Shown here piece after piece: positions 1 through 9,778 of a stretch of 64,000 nucleotides of DNA. The stretch is from Streptomyces djakartensis (GTDB taxonomy: Bacteria; Actinomycetota; Actinomycetes; Streptomycetales; Streptomycetaceae), in the NCBI RefSeq assembly GCF_014651075.1, contig NZ_BMWE01000003.1, forward strand, positions 395,133-459,132, read 5' to 3'. The notes under the pieces were generated by a model. The model did no database searches. It saw only the letters and a list, made by a program, of their open reading frames with translations, and had not been told where the DNA came from. A program made the position numbers and the translations under genes. The stretch's first letter is position 1, and the number at the start of each line of letters is the position of its first letter.

Positions 1-1
1 G

Positions 2-1003
2 CTCGTCTCCGTACGCCGCAGTCAGATCGAACCGCTCGGCACCGCCCGGGCCCGGCAGGTCCTCTACGGACTGGAGCGGCTGCCGCAGATGATGGCGGCG
101 GCCCAGTTCGGCATCACGATCTGCTCCCTCACTCTGGGCGCGGTCGCCGAACCGACGGTCGCGCACCTGCTGGAGCCGGTGTTCGAGTGGATCCACCTGC
201 CGCACGGCATGATCCATCCGCTCACCTATGTCATCGCCCTCGCCGCGGTGGTCTTCTTCCACCTCGTCATCGGTGAGATGGTCCCGAAGAACCTGGCGAT
301 GGCGGCCCCCGAGAAGACCGCGCTGTGGCTCAGCCCCGGTCTGGTCTGGTTCGCCCGCTTCTGCAAGCCGATCACCGCCGCCCTCGGCGCGGTCTCGCAG
401 GGCATCCTGCGGCTGTTCCACGTCGAGCCCAAGGACGAGGTCGAGGCCGTCTTCACCAGCGAGCAGCTCAACCGGCTGGTGGAGGACGCCGGCCAGGCGG
501 GGCTGCTCGACCCCGAGGAGGCCGAACGCCTGGAGGACGCCCTGGAGCTGGGCTCCCGCCCGGTGACGGACGTCCTGCTGACACACGAGTCACTGGTGAC
601 GGTGAGCCCGTCGGTCACCCCCGCCCGCATCGTCGAGCTCACCGCCCGCACCGGGTACTCCCGCTTCCCGGTCGCCGCGGACAACGGTGTGTTCATGGGC
701 TACCTGCACGTCAAGGACGTCCTCGACCTGGAGCACTCGGACCGGGCCGTGCCGCAGCAGCTGTGGCGGCCCATGACGACGCTGAGGCCCGAGCTGCCGC
801 TGGACGACGCGCTGACGGTGATGCGGCGGGCGGCCACGCACCTGGCGCAGGTGGCCGACGGGGCCGGGAAGGTGCTCGGTCTTGTCGCGTTGGAGGACGT
901 GCTGGAGCTGCTGGTGGGGGAGGTGCGGGATCCGGCTCACCGGCAGGTGCGCGAGGTCCGGCTGACCGAGCCGAGGTCCGGTGAAGAGGTGCTGGCGACG
1001 TAG
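2..1003 (+). CDS. CNNM/CorC-type membrane protein with CBS pair (5' truncated)
   Basis: The frame is open from the first bases of the window, so the start lies upstream; about 333 C-terminal residues are visible. The first ~125 residues are the end of a CNNM (DUF21) membrane domain: two hydrophobic spans and the conserved GEMVPKNLA motif. A tandem CBS pair follows (about residues 175-295, with TGYSRFPV in the first CBS and a second repeat around ALTVMRRAATHLAQVAD). The family (hemolysin C/CorC, YfjD-like) is usually 400-450 residues and is linked to magnesium or cobalt export and adenosyl-ligand sensing. The usual C-terminal CorC_HlyC domain is not visible, as in many actinobacterial members. 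Family assignment is firm; the transported ion is not known. Confidence 0.9.
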   Translation, partial: LVSVRRSQIEPLGTARARQVLYGLERLPQMMAAAQFGITICSLTLGAVAEPTVAHLLEPVFEWIHLPHGMIHPLTYVIALAAVVFFHLVIGEMVPKNLAMAAPEKTALWLSPGLVWFARFCKPITAALGAVSQGILRLFHVEPKDEVEAVFTSEQLNRLVEDAGQAGLLDPEEAERLEDALELGSRPVTDVLLTHESLVTVSPSVTPARIVELTARTGYSRFPVAADNGVFMGYLHVKDVLDLEHSDRAVPQQLWRPMTTLRPELPLDDALTVMRRAATHLAQVADGAGKVLGLVALEDVLELLVGEVRDPAHRQVREVRLTEPRSGEEVLAT

Positions 1004-1021
1004 CACCGTAGCTGCGGGCAC

Positions 1022-1126
1022 GTGGGGGCTGGTCGCGCGGTTCCCCGCCCCCGGACAGGTGGGTGCGGCTCGACCGGCCTTCACCGGACCCACTCAGGGG
1101 CGCGGGGAACCGCGCGACCAGCCCCA
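1022..1126. terminator. long inverted repeat between convergent genes
   Basis: The left arm (about 1022-1050, GTGGGGGCTGGTCGCGCGG onward) and right arm (about 1095-1126) are near-perfect reverse complements over roughly 30 bases, with a 45-base spacer that can itself pair. It sits exactly between a plus-strand and a minus-strand gene, as expected for a bidirectional terminator. The arm sequence resembles a dispersed GGTCGCGC...TTCCCCGCGCCCC repeat common in Streptomyces intergenic regions (from memory, not searched). Confidence 0.75.
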
Positions 1127-1146
1127 CCGGCCCGCGGCCGGCGAAC

Positions 1147-3006
1147 TCACATGGCCGACGGATCCTGCGGTCCCCGCCCCGACAAGACCTCTCCATACGC
1201 CTGCATCAGATCCGGCAGCCGCAGCGTCGCCAGATCGTCCCGCCCCAGCACCCCGGGGTACCCGGACAGCCTGAGGTCCCGGTACGCACAGCTCTTCTCG
1301 TACAGCGTCCGCAGAAACCGCCCGTTCCCCAGCTCGTCGATCCACCCCTGATCCACCACGTGCCCGGCGATCGACCGCAACTCGTCGAGGGCCTCCTCGT
1401 CCCACAGATCCCCGTTCTCCGCCGCGAGCACCTTGCCGATCTCGGTGAGTTCCGGGGGCCGGTACGAAGGAAAGTCCACGCGGGTGGTGAAGCGGGAGGA
1501 GAGCCCGGGGTTCGCGGCGAGCAGGCGGTCCATGCCCTCCGGGTAGCCGGCCAGGATGACCACGAGGTGGTCGCGGTTGTCCTCGGCCCGCTTCAGCAGC
1601 ACCTGCAGCGCCTCGTCGCCGTACGCGTCTCCCTTGCCGTAACCGGAGTTGGACAGCGAGTACGCCTCGTCGACGAAGAGCACACCGCCGAGGGCCGAGT
1701 CGATCAGCTCGTTCGCCTTCACGGCCGTCTGCCCGAGGTACTCGCCGACCAGATCGGCCCGCTGGGCCTCCACCAGATGGTCGCCACCGAGCAGGCCGAG
1801 GGCGTAGAACACGCGGCCGAGGATCCGGGCGACGGTGGTCTTGCCGGTGCCGGAAGGGCCGGAGAAGACGAAGTGCCGTTTCGGCGGCTGGACCGGCAGC
1901 CCCTGCCCGGCCCTCAGCCGGGCCATGTTCAACTGTGCCGACAACGCCTTGACCTGCCGCTTCACCGGCTCCAGCCCCACCATGCGCTCCAGCTCGGCGA
2001 GGGCCGCCTCGAGTAACGCCGGGTCGGTGGGCCCGGCGGGCAGCCACGACGCCGGCCCGCCTTTCTCGCGCACCGAGGGGTCGCTGACCGGTGGCAGGGG
2101 AGCGGAGCCGGGCGGCTCGGGATCGGGCAGTCTCAGATCGCGGCCGTCGGTGCCGAAGAGGGGATCGAACCCGTCAGGACCGTCCACGGCGTCCTGGCCG
2201 GCGCCGGTGAGTGTGATGGCCGCGAGATCGGCGGCGTCGTAGCCGTCGCCCTCGGCGATCGCGGCGAGCCGCGCCGAGGTGTCCATGAAGGCGGGGTCGA
2301 CGCGGTGCACGGCCCGGTACAGGGGGAGCGCGGCGGCGCTGCGGCCGGTGCCCTCGTGCGCCCGGGCCAGCCAGTAGCGCAGCTCCTTGCGCTGGGGCTG
2401 CTCACTGCGGCAGCGCATCAGCGCGGCGGACAGCAGCGGCTCGGCCTGGCCGTACATCTCCAGGCGAACCCGGGCCATGCCGCCGAACAGGCCCGCCTCG
2501 ATGCCGAGCACCGGGTCGTCGAGGAGGGGGTCGGTGTGCCGGACCAGCTGCTCCCAGTCCTTCACCAGGTAGGCGCGGCAGGCGTGCAGGAACCGGATGT
2601 GGTGATCGGTGTCCACCGGCGGCAGTCCGGCGAGCGCCCGGTCCAGCTCGGGGACGTGGCGGCCGTCCAGCCAGTGGGAGGCGTGCGCGAGCAGCAGATC
2701 GCGCGGGCTCTCCAGCACGGGCTGTACCCACCAGCCCAGCCAGTACCAGGAGTTGAGGGTGCGCCGGTAGCGGGAACGCTGCTCGCCGAAGCGGTCACGG
2801 TGCCGGAACATCCTGAGGAGCGCCGTCGTCGTGTCGACGCGCAGCGCGTGCAGCCCGAGCCAGCCGTCGGCCATCCCCGGGTCCATCCGGACGGCGGCGT
2901 GGAACTCCTCCTCCGCCTGCGGATAGGCACCCATGGTGTAGGCGTCCACGCCTCGCAGCCAGGCGAGGTCGGCGGGGGCCTGAGGGCCCTGCGTGCCGAA
3001 GTCCAT
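1147..3006 (-). CDS. AAA+ ATPase, CbxX/CfqX family, EccA-like
   Basis: A 619-residue protein. The N-terminal ~300 residues are helical and TPR-like (starting MDFGTQGPQ); a Pro-rich linker leads to a single AAA+ module with Walker A GPSGTGKTT, Walker B LFVDEAYSL and an arginine-finger region near LSSRFTTRVDF. This order matches EccA, the cytosolic ATPase of type VII (ESX) secretion, and the CbxX/CfqX family. The frame stays open to 3462, but the ATG at 3006 is chosen because a GGGGGA ribosome-binding site lies 5 bases upstream and the longer N-terminus has poor codon use. No EccB/C/D/E, EsxA/B or PE/PPE genes are nearby, so a role in ESX secretion is not supported by context. The family is firm; the function is open. 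Confidence 0.9.
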   Translation of the reverse strand: MDFGTQGPQAPADLAWLRGVDAYTMGAYPQAEEEFHAAVRMDPGMADGWLGLHALRVDTTTALLRMFRHRDRFGEQRSRYRRTLNSWYWLGWWVQPVLESPRDLLLAHASHWLDGRHVPELDRALAGLPPVDTDHHIRFLHACRAYLVKDWEQLVRHTDPLLDDPVLGIEAGLFGGMARVRLEMYGQAEPLLSAALMRCRSEQPQRKELRYWLARAHEGTGRSAAALPLYRAVHRVDPAFMDTSARLAAIAEGDGYDAADLAAITLTGAGQDAVDGPDGFDPLFGTDGRDLRLPDPEPPGSAPLPPVSDPSVREKGGPASWLPAGPTDPALLEAALAELERMVGLEPVKRQVKALSAQLNMARLRAGQGLPVQPPKRHFVFSGPSGTGKTTVARILGRVFYALGLLGGDHLVEAQRADLVGEYLGQTAVKANELIDSALGGVLFVDEAYSLSNSGYGKGDAYGDEALQVLLKRAEDNRDHLVVILAGYPEGMDRLLAANPGLSSRFTTRVDFPSYRPPELTEIGKVLAAENGDLWDEEALDELRSIAGHVVDQGWIDELGNGRFLRTLYEKSCAYRDLRLSGYPGVLGRDDLATLRLPDLMQAYGEVLSGRGPQDPSAM

Positions 3007-3436
3007 CACGTCCCCCACGAACCGTGCCCCCGTCGGAATGCCAACGAGCCGCCCCCAGCCGGCTGCCCTGCTCGAACCGCTCTGCCACGGACCGGAGTTG
3101 CCAGGTGCGCGAAGCAACCGTCCGTGGGTCGCAACGAGGGCATCGTACCCGCGGGGGCCGCTGCCCCGTAGGGTGCCGCACGGGCCGTTCGGCGAGGTGG
3201 GAGCGGACGCGGCGAAGCAGCGCACGGTGACCGAGGGTGAGCGTTCTCGGCATACGGCGCCTCGAAAACCGGAAGAAGACAGAACGAAGCCCCCGGTCAC
3301 GGGGGAACAACCGGGGGCTTCGCGTCTGTGGGCGGCTCCGAATGGCCGCACATTGAGAACGTAAATCCTGTACGGGCCCTCGGTCAAGCCGAGTTGGAGC
3401 ACTTCGCCAAGTTGCCCCGCAAGGGCTTTCACGAGT
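3007..3436. other. 430-bp intergenic region without a convincing gene
   Basis: Holds the promoter side of the AAA+ gene and one strong hairpin (3285-3322). A 47-codon plus-strand frame (3328-3471, GTG start) has fairly high GC3 in its second half but overlaps the 3' end of the next minus-strand gene and matches no family I recognise. No tRNA-like T-arm was found on either strand. Confidence 0.5.
3285..3322. terminator. hairpin, 12-bp perfect stem
   Basis: CGAAGCCCCCGG (3285-3296) pairs perfectly with CCGGGGGCTTCG (3311-3322) across a 14-base loop that can itself fold. It looks like an intrinsic terminator, but no gene clearly ends just before it on either strand. Confidence 0.7.
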
Positions 3437-4093
3437 TCAGCACACTGCGGGCGGCCCGTCACCCTGAGTGAGATTCCGGTCCGGTCCAGTGGACCCTGCA
3501 GGCCCCGGAAGCACGTGATACCCCTTCTCCACCTCCCGCACCAGGAGGTCGGCGTAGGGCCGCGAGGGGTCGTCGGCGAAGTGCCGGCGTTCGGCGGGGA
3601 TCCAGCCGTTCCAGAACTCCCGTTGCTCCTCCCCGTCCCGCGCCCGCCCGCGCGCCCAGGCTTCCTCGTCCGGCCGTTCCATCCACAGCAGCAGGGCCAG
3701 ATGAGGGCGCAGGTCCCGGCGTCCCGCGCCGACGCCCTCCACGAGCGCCACCGGGGCGGCCGGCAGGGGGCGCGGGGGGCCGAAGCGGCGGGCCCGCCAG
3801 TCGTAGGGGGCGTACCGCGCGGTCCGGCCGTGGCGCAGCGGTTCGATCACCTGGTCGAGCAGGCGCCCGGTCCAGTCGAAGAGTTCGTCGTGGCTGGCGA
3901 TGTCGTCGAGGCGCAGCACCGGTGCGCCGTCCAGCGCCGTGGCCAGGCGACCGGCGAACGTGGTCTTCCCGGATCCGGCGTGCCCGTCCACGCCGACGAG
4001 ACGGACCGGGCCGCAGGAGGGCGGGAGGCCGCGGATGTGCGAGGCCAGATCGCGGACTGCTGATCCCGGGGCGGAGCGGAAGGGCACATTCAT
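3437..4093 (-). CDS. uridine kinase-like P-loop NTPase
   Basis: A 218-residue protein with a Walker A motif GHAGSGKTTFA at about residues 35-46, then LRLDDIASHDELFDWTG, a Walker B-like hydrophobic strand ending ALVEGVGAG, and an Arg-rich lid (ARGRARDGEEQREFW). This is the nucleoside/uridine kinase fold (AAA_17/Udk-like). The substrate cannot be read from sequence. The ATG at 4093 (MNVPFRSAPG) is preferred over in-frame upstream codons because the residues before it look non-coding; the ribosome-binding site is weak (GAG adjacent), so a nearby GTG is possible. It is transcribed toward the hairpin at 3285-3322. Confidence 0.8.
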   Translation of the reverse strand: MNVPFRSAPGSAVRDLASHIRGLPPSCGPVRLVGVDGHAGSGKTTFAGRLATALDGAPVLRLDDIASHDELFDWTGRLLDQVIEPLRHGRTARYAPYDWRARRFGPPRPLPAAPVALVEGVGAGRRDLRPHLALLLWMERPDEEAWARGRARDGEEQREFWNGWIPAERRHFADDPSRPYADLLVREVEKGYHVLPGPAGSTGPDRNLTQGDGPPAVC

Positions 4094-4284
4094 CTCGTGC
4101 AGCACTCTAACGAGGGTGCCCTCGGCCCCGGCGGCCGGTCCACGCCCGTACCGGTTGGCGTGGCGCCGGTCGAAGTGCTGGCGGGACCCGGCGCGCTGTG
4201 CTCCTATGTGGCGCATACACGTGCGATCCACGTGCCAGAGCCTGCCCCGCCCCTGCCCGACTCCGACATCCGGGGGTCCCCGCC

Positions 4285-5664
4285 ATGAGCAGAGCCGAAC
4301 ACCCGTCACGCAGAACCGTCCTGGCCGCCGCGGCCGTCGCCGCCTTAACAGCGGGCTCGACTTCGGCAGCCGCCGAGCCCGAGGCCGTCATGCCGACCGA
4401 CACCGCAGATCCCGCCCGCGCCGTCCCGGCCCGCACCGTGGGCAACCGGGCCTGGACCTCGTTCGCCGACTGGAGCGGGGGCGCCGCCCGGGGCACCCGT
4501 GCCGTCGCGGGCTCCCGCCCGGGCGTGGTGATCGCGACGCCCGCCGGAACCACCGACTACAGGGACCCGCACACCGGCACCACAGCCTCCTGGGAATACG
4601 GCACCTGGACGTCCCCCACCCACCGGTTCGCGGTTCCCGCGACGGAGGCGATCGTCTCCTGGAACGCGCACACCCCGGCCGGCACCTGGCTCCAGGCCGA
4701 GCTCAAGGGCACCTACACCGACGGCACCAGCACCCCCTGGTACGTGATGGGCCGCTGGGCGGCCGGCGACCAGGACATCCGGCGCACCTCGGTCGACGAC
4801 CAGAGCGACGGCAGGAGCACCGTCTGGACGGACACGCTGGCGGTCGACGACCCGGCGACGGGGCTGCGCCTGGCCTCCTGCCGGCTGCGTCTGACCCTGT
4901 ACCGCAAGCCGGGCTCCAAGGCCACGCCCACCGTGTGGCGGCTGCACGTGATGGGCTCGGACGTCCCCGACCGCTTCACCGTCCCGGCGTCCGTACCCGG
5001 CCTCGCGAACGAACTGGCCGTCCCCCGGTACTCACAGGAGATCCACAAGGGCCAGTACCCCGAGTACGACAACGGCGGCGAGGCCTGGTGCAGTCCCACG
5101 TCCTCCCAGATGATCATCGAGTACTGGGGCGGCCGGCTCACACCCGAGCAGCTGGCCTGGGTCGATCCGGCGTACGCCGACCCGCAGGTCTGCCACGCGG
5201 CCCGGTTCACGTACGACCACCAGTACGCGGGCTGCGGCAACTGGCCGTTCAACGCCGCCTACGCGGCCACGTTCAGGGATCTCCGGGGTGTGGTCACCCG
5301 GCTCGGCTCGCTCACCGACCTGGAGACGCTGATCGCCGCCGGCGTCCCGGTCATAACGTCCCAGTCCTTCCTGAAGGAGGAGCTGACGGGCGCCGGGTAC
5401 GGCACCGCCGGACATCTGATGACCGTCATCGGCTTCACCGGCGAGGGCGACGTGATCGCGAACGACCCGGCCTCGGCGAGCAACGAGGCCGTGCGGCGGG
5501 TCTACCGGCGTCGTGAGTTCGAGAACATCTGGCTGCGGACGAAGCGGTACAACTCCTCCGGCAAGGTCGTCTCCGGAACCGGCGGCGTCTGTTACCTCTA
5601 CTTCCCGGCGCGTCCGGCCGCGGCCCAGCGCATGGCGCTCGCGGCCGTGGGCGTGCGCGTGTGA
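4285..5664 (+). CDS. secreted C39-family peptidase, Tat signal
   Basis: A 459-residue protein whose N-terminus, with SRRTVLAAAAVAAL, is a twin-arginine signal followed by an Ala-rich h-region and a cleavage site near SAAAEP, so it is exported folded. A beta-rich domain of about 200 residues (NRAWTSFADWSGG onward) precedes a C39-like papain-fold domain: catalytic Cys in GEAWCSPTSSQM, His in AGHLMTVIGFTGEG and Asn/Asp in VIANDPAS. Unlike bacteriocin-processing C39 peptidases it is not fused to an ABC transporter, which fits the PF13529-type extracellular C39-like family. Substrate unknown. The start at 4285 is set by the signal peptide. Confidence 0.88.
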   Translation: MSRAEHPSRRTVLAAAAVAALTAGSTSAAAEPEAVMPTDTADPARAVPARTVGNRAWTSFADWSGGAARGTRAVAGSRPGVVIATPAGTTDYRDPHTGTTASWEYGTWTSPTHRFAVPATEAIVSWNAHTPAGTWLQAELKGTYTDGTSTPWYVMGRWAAGDQDIRRTSVDDQSDGRSTVWTDTLAVDDPATGLRLASCRLRLTLYRKPGSKATPTVWRLHVMGSDVPDRFTVPASVPGLANELAVPRYSQEIHKGQYPEYDNGGEAWCSPTSSQMIIEYWGGRLTPEQLAWVDPAYADPQVCHAARFTYDHQYAGCGNWPFNAAYAATFRDLRGVVTRLGSLTDLETLIAAGVPVITSQSFLKEELTGAGYGTAGHLMTVIGFTGEGDVIANDPASASNEAVRRVYRRREFENIWLRTKRYNSSGKVVSGTGGVCYLYFPARPAAAQRMALAAVGVRV

Positions 5665-5857
5665 GTCCGCGTCATGGTTGTCGCGGCGATGCCCGTGCCC
5701 CGTCCCTGAGCGCCGTGACCCGGCTCTCCGGGGCACTGTGACCTGACCCACGACCCGGCCCTGCGACCTGCCATACTGCGGGTGTCCCGCCTGGGCCCTT
5801 CTGATGGATCTCCGCGGGAGAAGGGCTCCAGTCCGCCCGTTGGAACCAGGGTCGAAA

Positions 5858-6514
5858 TTGAATATCAGTCAGCAACCTGCCGCGCGTCCCAGAGCCCGCG
5901 GCACCGAACGCTCGCTGGCGCGCCGTGCCGAACTCATCGCCATCGGGCGCAGGTTGTTCGCCCACACGTCCTACGACGCCCTGTCGATGGACGACATCGC
6001 CCGGCAGGCGCACGTGGCCAAGGGGCTGATCTACTACTACTTCCAGTCCAAGCGCGGCTACTACCTGGCCATCATCGAGGACTCGGTCACCGACCTGGTC
6101 ACTCTGGCGGCGAGCGGCCTGGAACTGCCCCCGGTCGACCGTGTCCAGCGCACCATCGACAGCTATCTGCGCTACGCCGAGCACCATCAGGCCGCGTACC
6201 GCACGATCGTCAGCGGCGGCGTCGGTTTCGACACCGAGGTGCACGCCATCCGTGACGGGGTGCGTGAGGCCATCGTCGCCGCCATCGCCGAGGGGGCGTA
6301 CGGTCGCGTCGACATCGCCCCGCTGGCTCGCATGGGGCTGCTGGCCTGGGTGTGCGGCGTCGAGGGTGCCACCCTCGAATGGATCGACCGCCCCGAGCTG
6401 CCCCGCGGGACCATGTGCGAGCTGCTGGTGAAGGGGCTCGGCGGCGCCCTGCGCGCGATCGAGGACCTGGACCCCGCCTACCCGGCCCCAAAGGCCGCCC
6501 GGCAGGGGGCGTGA
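5858..6514 (+). CDS. TetR/AcrR family transcriptional regulator
   Basis: A protein of about 218 residues. The N-terminal helix-turn-helix is typical of TetR (LSMDDIARQAHVAKGLIYYY, then FQSKRGYY); the C-terminal ~140 residues are the helical ligand-binding domain. A TTG start at 5858 (LNISQQPAARPRARG) with an upstream CAGGG is preferred; an ATG at 5804 would add 18 atypical residues. It converges on the chitinase gene, and its targets are not apparent. The preceding gene is on the same strand about 190 bases away and is probably a separate unit. Confidence 0.85.
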   Translation: MNISQQPAARPRARGTERSLARRAELIAIGRRLFAHTSYDALSMDDIARQAHVAKGLIYYYFQSKRGYYLAIIEDSVTDLVTLAASGLELPPVDRVQRTIDSYLRYAEHHQAAYRTIVSGGVGFDTEVHAIRDGVREAIVAAIAEGAYGRVDIAPLARMGLLAWVCGVEGATLEWIDRPELPRGTMCELLVKGLGGALRAIEDLDPAYPAPKAARQGA

Positions 6515-6518
6515 GCAA

Positions 6519-6549
6519 GGGCGGAGGAACCGTCACGGCCCCTCCGCCC
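6519..6549. terminator. hairpin between convergent TetR and chitinase genes
   Basis: GGGCGGAGG (6519-6527) pairs with CCTCCGCCC (6541-6549) across a 13-base loop. It is placed between two converging stops, so it probably terminates both. Confidence 0.65.
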
Positions 6550-6566
6550 CCGGCGCTCCACCCGGC

Positions 6567-7835
<1,269 letters not shown>

Positions 7836-7919
7836 CCGGTGTCTCCTCGTGGGGAGAGGGGGAGCGCGAGGCGCGCAGATTGGCATGAACGCGGTGATTT
7901 GGTGGAGCGAAACAGTAGG

Positions 7920-7953
7920 AGGACTAGACCAGTCAGGTCAATGGTGCGGACCA
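7920..7953 (-). promoter_or_regulatory. DasR/chitinase-type operator pair
   Basis: On the minus strand, TGGTCCGCACCA (7953-7942) and TGGTCTAGTCCT (7931-7920) form two 12-base direct repeats whose starts are 22 bases apart (two helical turns). The second sits in ACTGGTCTAGTCC, close to the DasR consensus ACTGGTCTAGACCACT; the 12-base direct repeats match those described upstream of Streptomyces chitinase genes. The chitinase start is about 85 bases downstream. Confidence 0.75.
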
Positions 7954-8173
7954 ATTCGCCCTCGCGGGCGCACTCGGGTATTTCTTGAAGTGAGCGGTCG
8001 TTAACTGGTGACGGGACGCCTCCGATCGGGCATACTCACAGCCCAGAGCCGCTGGTCAGCAGCTTCCGAGACCCGGAACTGCAAGCATCGGCCAGGCACC
8101 AGGAACGACCCGGCGGCGCCGCCCTCACCCACGGGCCCGTCCGCCAGCGCCCGACAGGGAGGAGAGCGTCGAC

Positions 8174-9346
8174 ATGCCCGACCGCGCCCCGCAGCCGGTG
8201 GACCGGCAACTGCCCACGGACGAGGCCCGGGATCTGATCTCGCTCGTCCGTGACATCGCGCGGCAGGAGATCGCCCCGAAGGCGGCCGAGGAGGAGGACG
8301 CCGGCCGTTTCCCGCGCGAACTCTTCACCCTCCTCTCGCGCTCCGGCCTGCTCGGCCTGCCGTACGACTCGGAGTACGGCGGCGGCGACCAGCCGTACGA
8401 GGTGTACCTCCAGGTCCTGGAAGAGCTCGCCGCGGCCCGCCTCACCGTCGGCCTCGGTGTCAGCGTGCACACCCTGGCCTCGTACGCCCTCGCCGCCTAC
8501 GGCAGCAAGGAGCAGCAGGTCGAGCACCTGCCCGCGATGCTCGGCGGTGGCATGCTCGGTGCCTACTGCCTCTCCGAGCCGCATTCGGGATCGGATGCGG
8601 CCGCCCTGCGGACCAAGGCCGTGCGGGACGGTGACGAGTGGGTGATCAGTGGCACCAAGGCCTGGATCACGCACGGCGGGATCGCCGACTTCTACACGGT
8701 CATGGCGCGCACCGGCGGGGAGGGCCCCCGTGGGATCACCGCCTTCCTCGTGCCGGGCGACGCCCAGGGGGTCGGTGCCGCCGCGCCCGAGAAGAAGATG
8801 GGCATGAAGGGCTCGCCCACCGCCCAGGTCCACTTCGACGACGTACGGGTCCCCGACGACCGTCGCATCGGTGAGGAGGGGCAGGGCTTCGCGATCGCGC
8901 TGTCCGCGCTCGACTCGGGACGGCTCGGCATCGCGGCGTGCGCCATCGGCGTGGCCCAGGCGGCGCTCGACGAGGCGCTGGCCTACGCGGCCGAGAGGCG
9001 GCAGTTCGGCAAGCCGATCGCCGACTTCCAGGGTCTGCGTTTCATGCTCGCCGACATGGCGACGCAGATCGAGGCGGGCCGCGCGCTCTACCTGACGGCG
9101 GCGCGACTGCGGGACGCGGGCCGGCCCTTCGCCCGGCAGGCGGCCATGGCGAAGCTGCACTGCACCGACACGGCGATGCGGGTCACCACCGACGCCGTGC
9201 AGATCCTCGGCGGCTACGGCTACACCGCGGACTTCGCGGTCGAGCGCTACATGCGCGAGGCCAAGGTGCTCCAGATCGTCGAGGGCACCAATCAGATCCA
9301 GCGGATGGTCATCGCCCGTCATCTCGTGGGTCCAGAGGGACGCTGA
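8174..9346 (+). CDS. acyl-CoA dehydrogenase
   Basis: A 390-residue flavoprotein with all three acyl-CoA dehydrogenase domains: N-terminal helical, middle beta (CLSEPHSGSDAAALRTKAV, ISGTKAWITHGG) and C-terminal helical (RRQFGKPIADFQGLRFMLAD, QILGGYGYTADFAVERYMR). The catalytic base Glu is in IVEGTNQIQRM. Length is normal. It catalyses alpha-beta dehydrogenation of an acyl-CoA with electron transfer to ETF; chain-length or branch preference is not readable. A GGAGG ribosome-binding site precedes the ATG. The 3' end overlaps a convergent small gene by 38 bases. The divergent chitinase shares the 338-bp upstream region. Confidence 0.95.
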   Translation: MPDRAPQPVDRQLPTDEARDLISLVRDIARQEIAPKAAEEEDAGRFPRELFTLLSRSGLLGLPYDSEYGGGDQPYEVYLQVLEELAAARLTVGLGVSVHTLASYALAAYGSKEQQVEHLPAMLGGGMLGAYCLSEPHSGSDAAALRTKAVRDGDEWVISGTKAWITHGGIADFYTVMARTGGEGPRGITAFLVPGDAQGVGAAAPEKKMGMKGSPTAQVHFDDVRVPDDRRIGEEGQGFAIALSALDSGRLGIAACAIGVAQAALDEALAYAAERRQFGKPIADFQGLRFMLADMATQIEAGRALYLTAARLRDAGRPFARQAAMAKLHCTDTAMRVTTDAVQILGGYGYTADFAVERYMREAKVLQIVEGTNQIQRMVIARHLVGPEGR

Positions 9347-9557
9347 ACTGGTCCAGGCCCCGCCAGGGTGCCGCGAGCCGCATCCACTCCGGGTCGTGAC
9401 GGCCCGGGAGGGTGCGGCCGCGCTCTGCCCAGGCCCGCATCAGGTCGCTGTAGATCGGCGGGTCCTGATACCGCGGCGCAGTCGGCCGAACCGATTCTGC
9501 GGGCGGCGGGACGTAGAGGAGGCGCTGACGCCCGGTCGCTGAGGAGATGGGGGTCAT
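9309..9557 (-). CDS. small conserved-looking hypothetical protein
   Basis: An 82-residue frame with a Pro-rich start (LLYVPPPAESVRPTAPRYQD) and a C-terminal WAERGRTLPGRHDPEWMRLA segment. The composition and the DPEW motif look like a genuine short Streptomyces hypothetical, but the ribosome-binding site is weak and the 3' end runs 38 bases into the convergent acyl-CoA dehydrogenase gene. No function can be assigned. Confidence 0.45.
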   Translation of the reverse strand: MTPISSATGRQRLLYVPPPAESVRPTAPRYQDPPIYSDLMRAWAERGRTLPGRHDPEWMRLAAPWRGLDQFSVPLDPRDDGR

Positions 9558-9778
9558 GCCAGGGCAACGTGGCGAAGGCCGGACAGGTCACCGGCGGGTG
9601 GATTCGGGCGTGCGTTCACGGGCGCCCGGTCCGTGTGCCGTCCGTGTCCCGTCCGGCGCGTCGGCACCAGGGCACCGCCGTCATCCGCCGGGGCGCACTG
9701 AACCGCACCACGGCAGGCCTCGGGCCGTGGTGCGGGCAGTTACGGGAGTGGAGCGTGCGGGCCGGGAAAGGTCCGTGC

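Noticed and set aside
3007..3462. N-terminal extension of the AAA+ protein to 771 residues.
   Set aside because: The extension crosses a terminator-like hairpin, has atypical codons, and a good ribosome-binding site precedes the internal ATG at 3006.
3200..3480. A tRNA gene next to the hairpin at 3285-3322.
   Set aside because: No T-arm GGTTCGA-type motif or matching acceptor stem on either strand.
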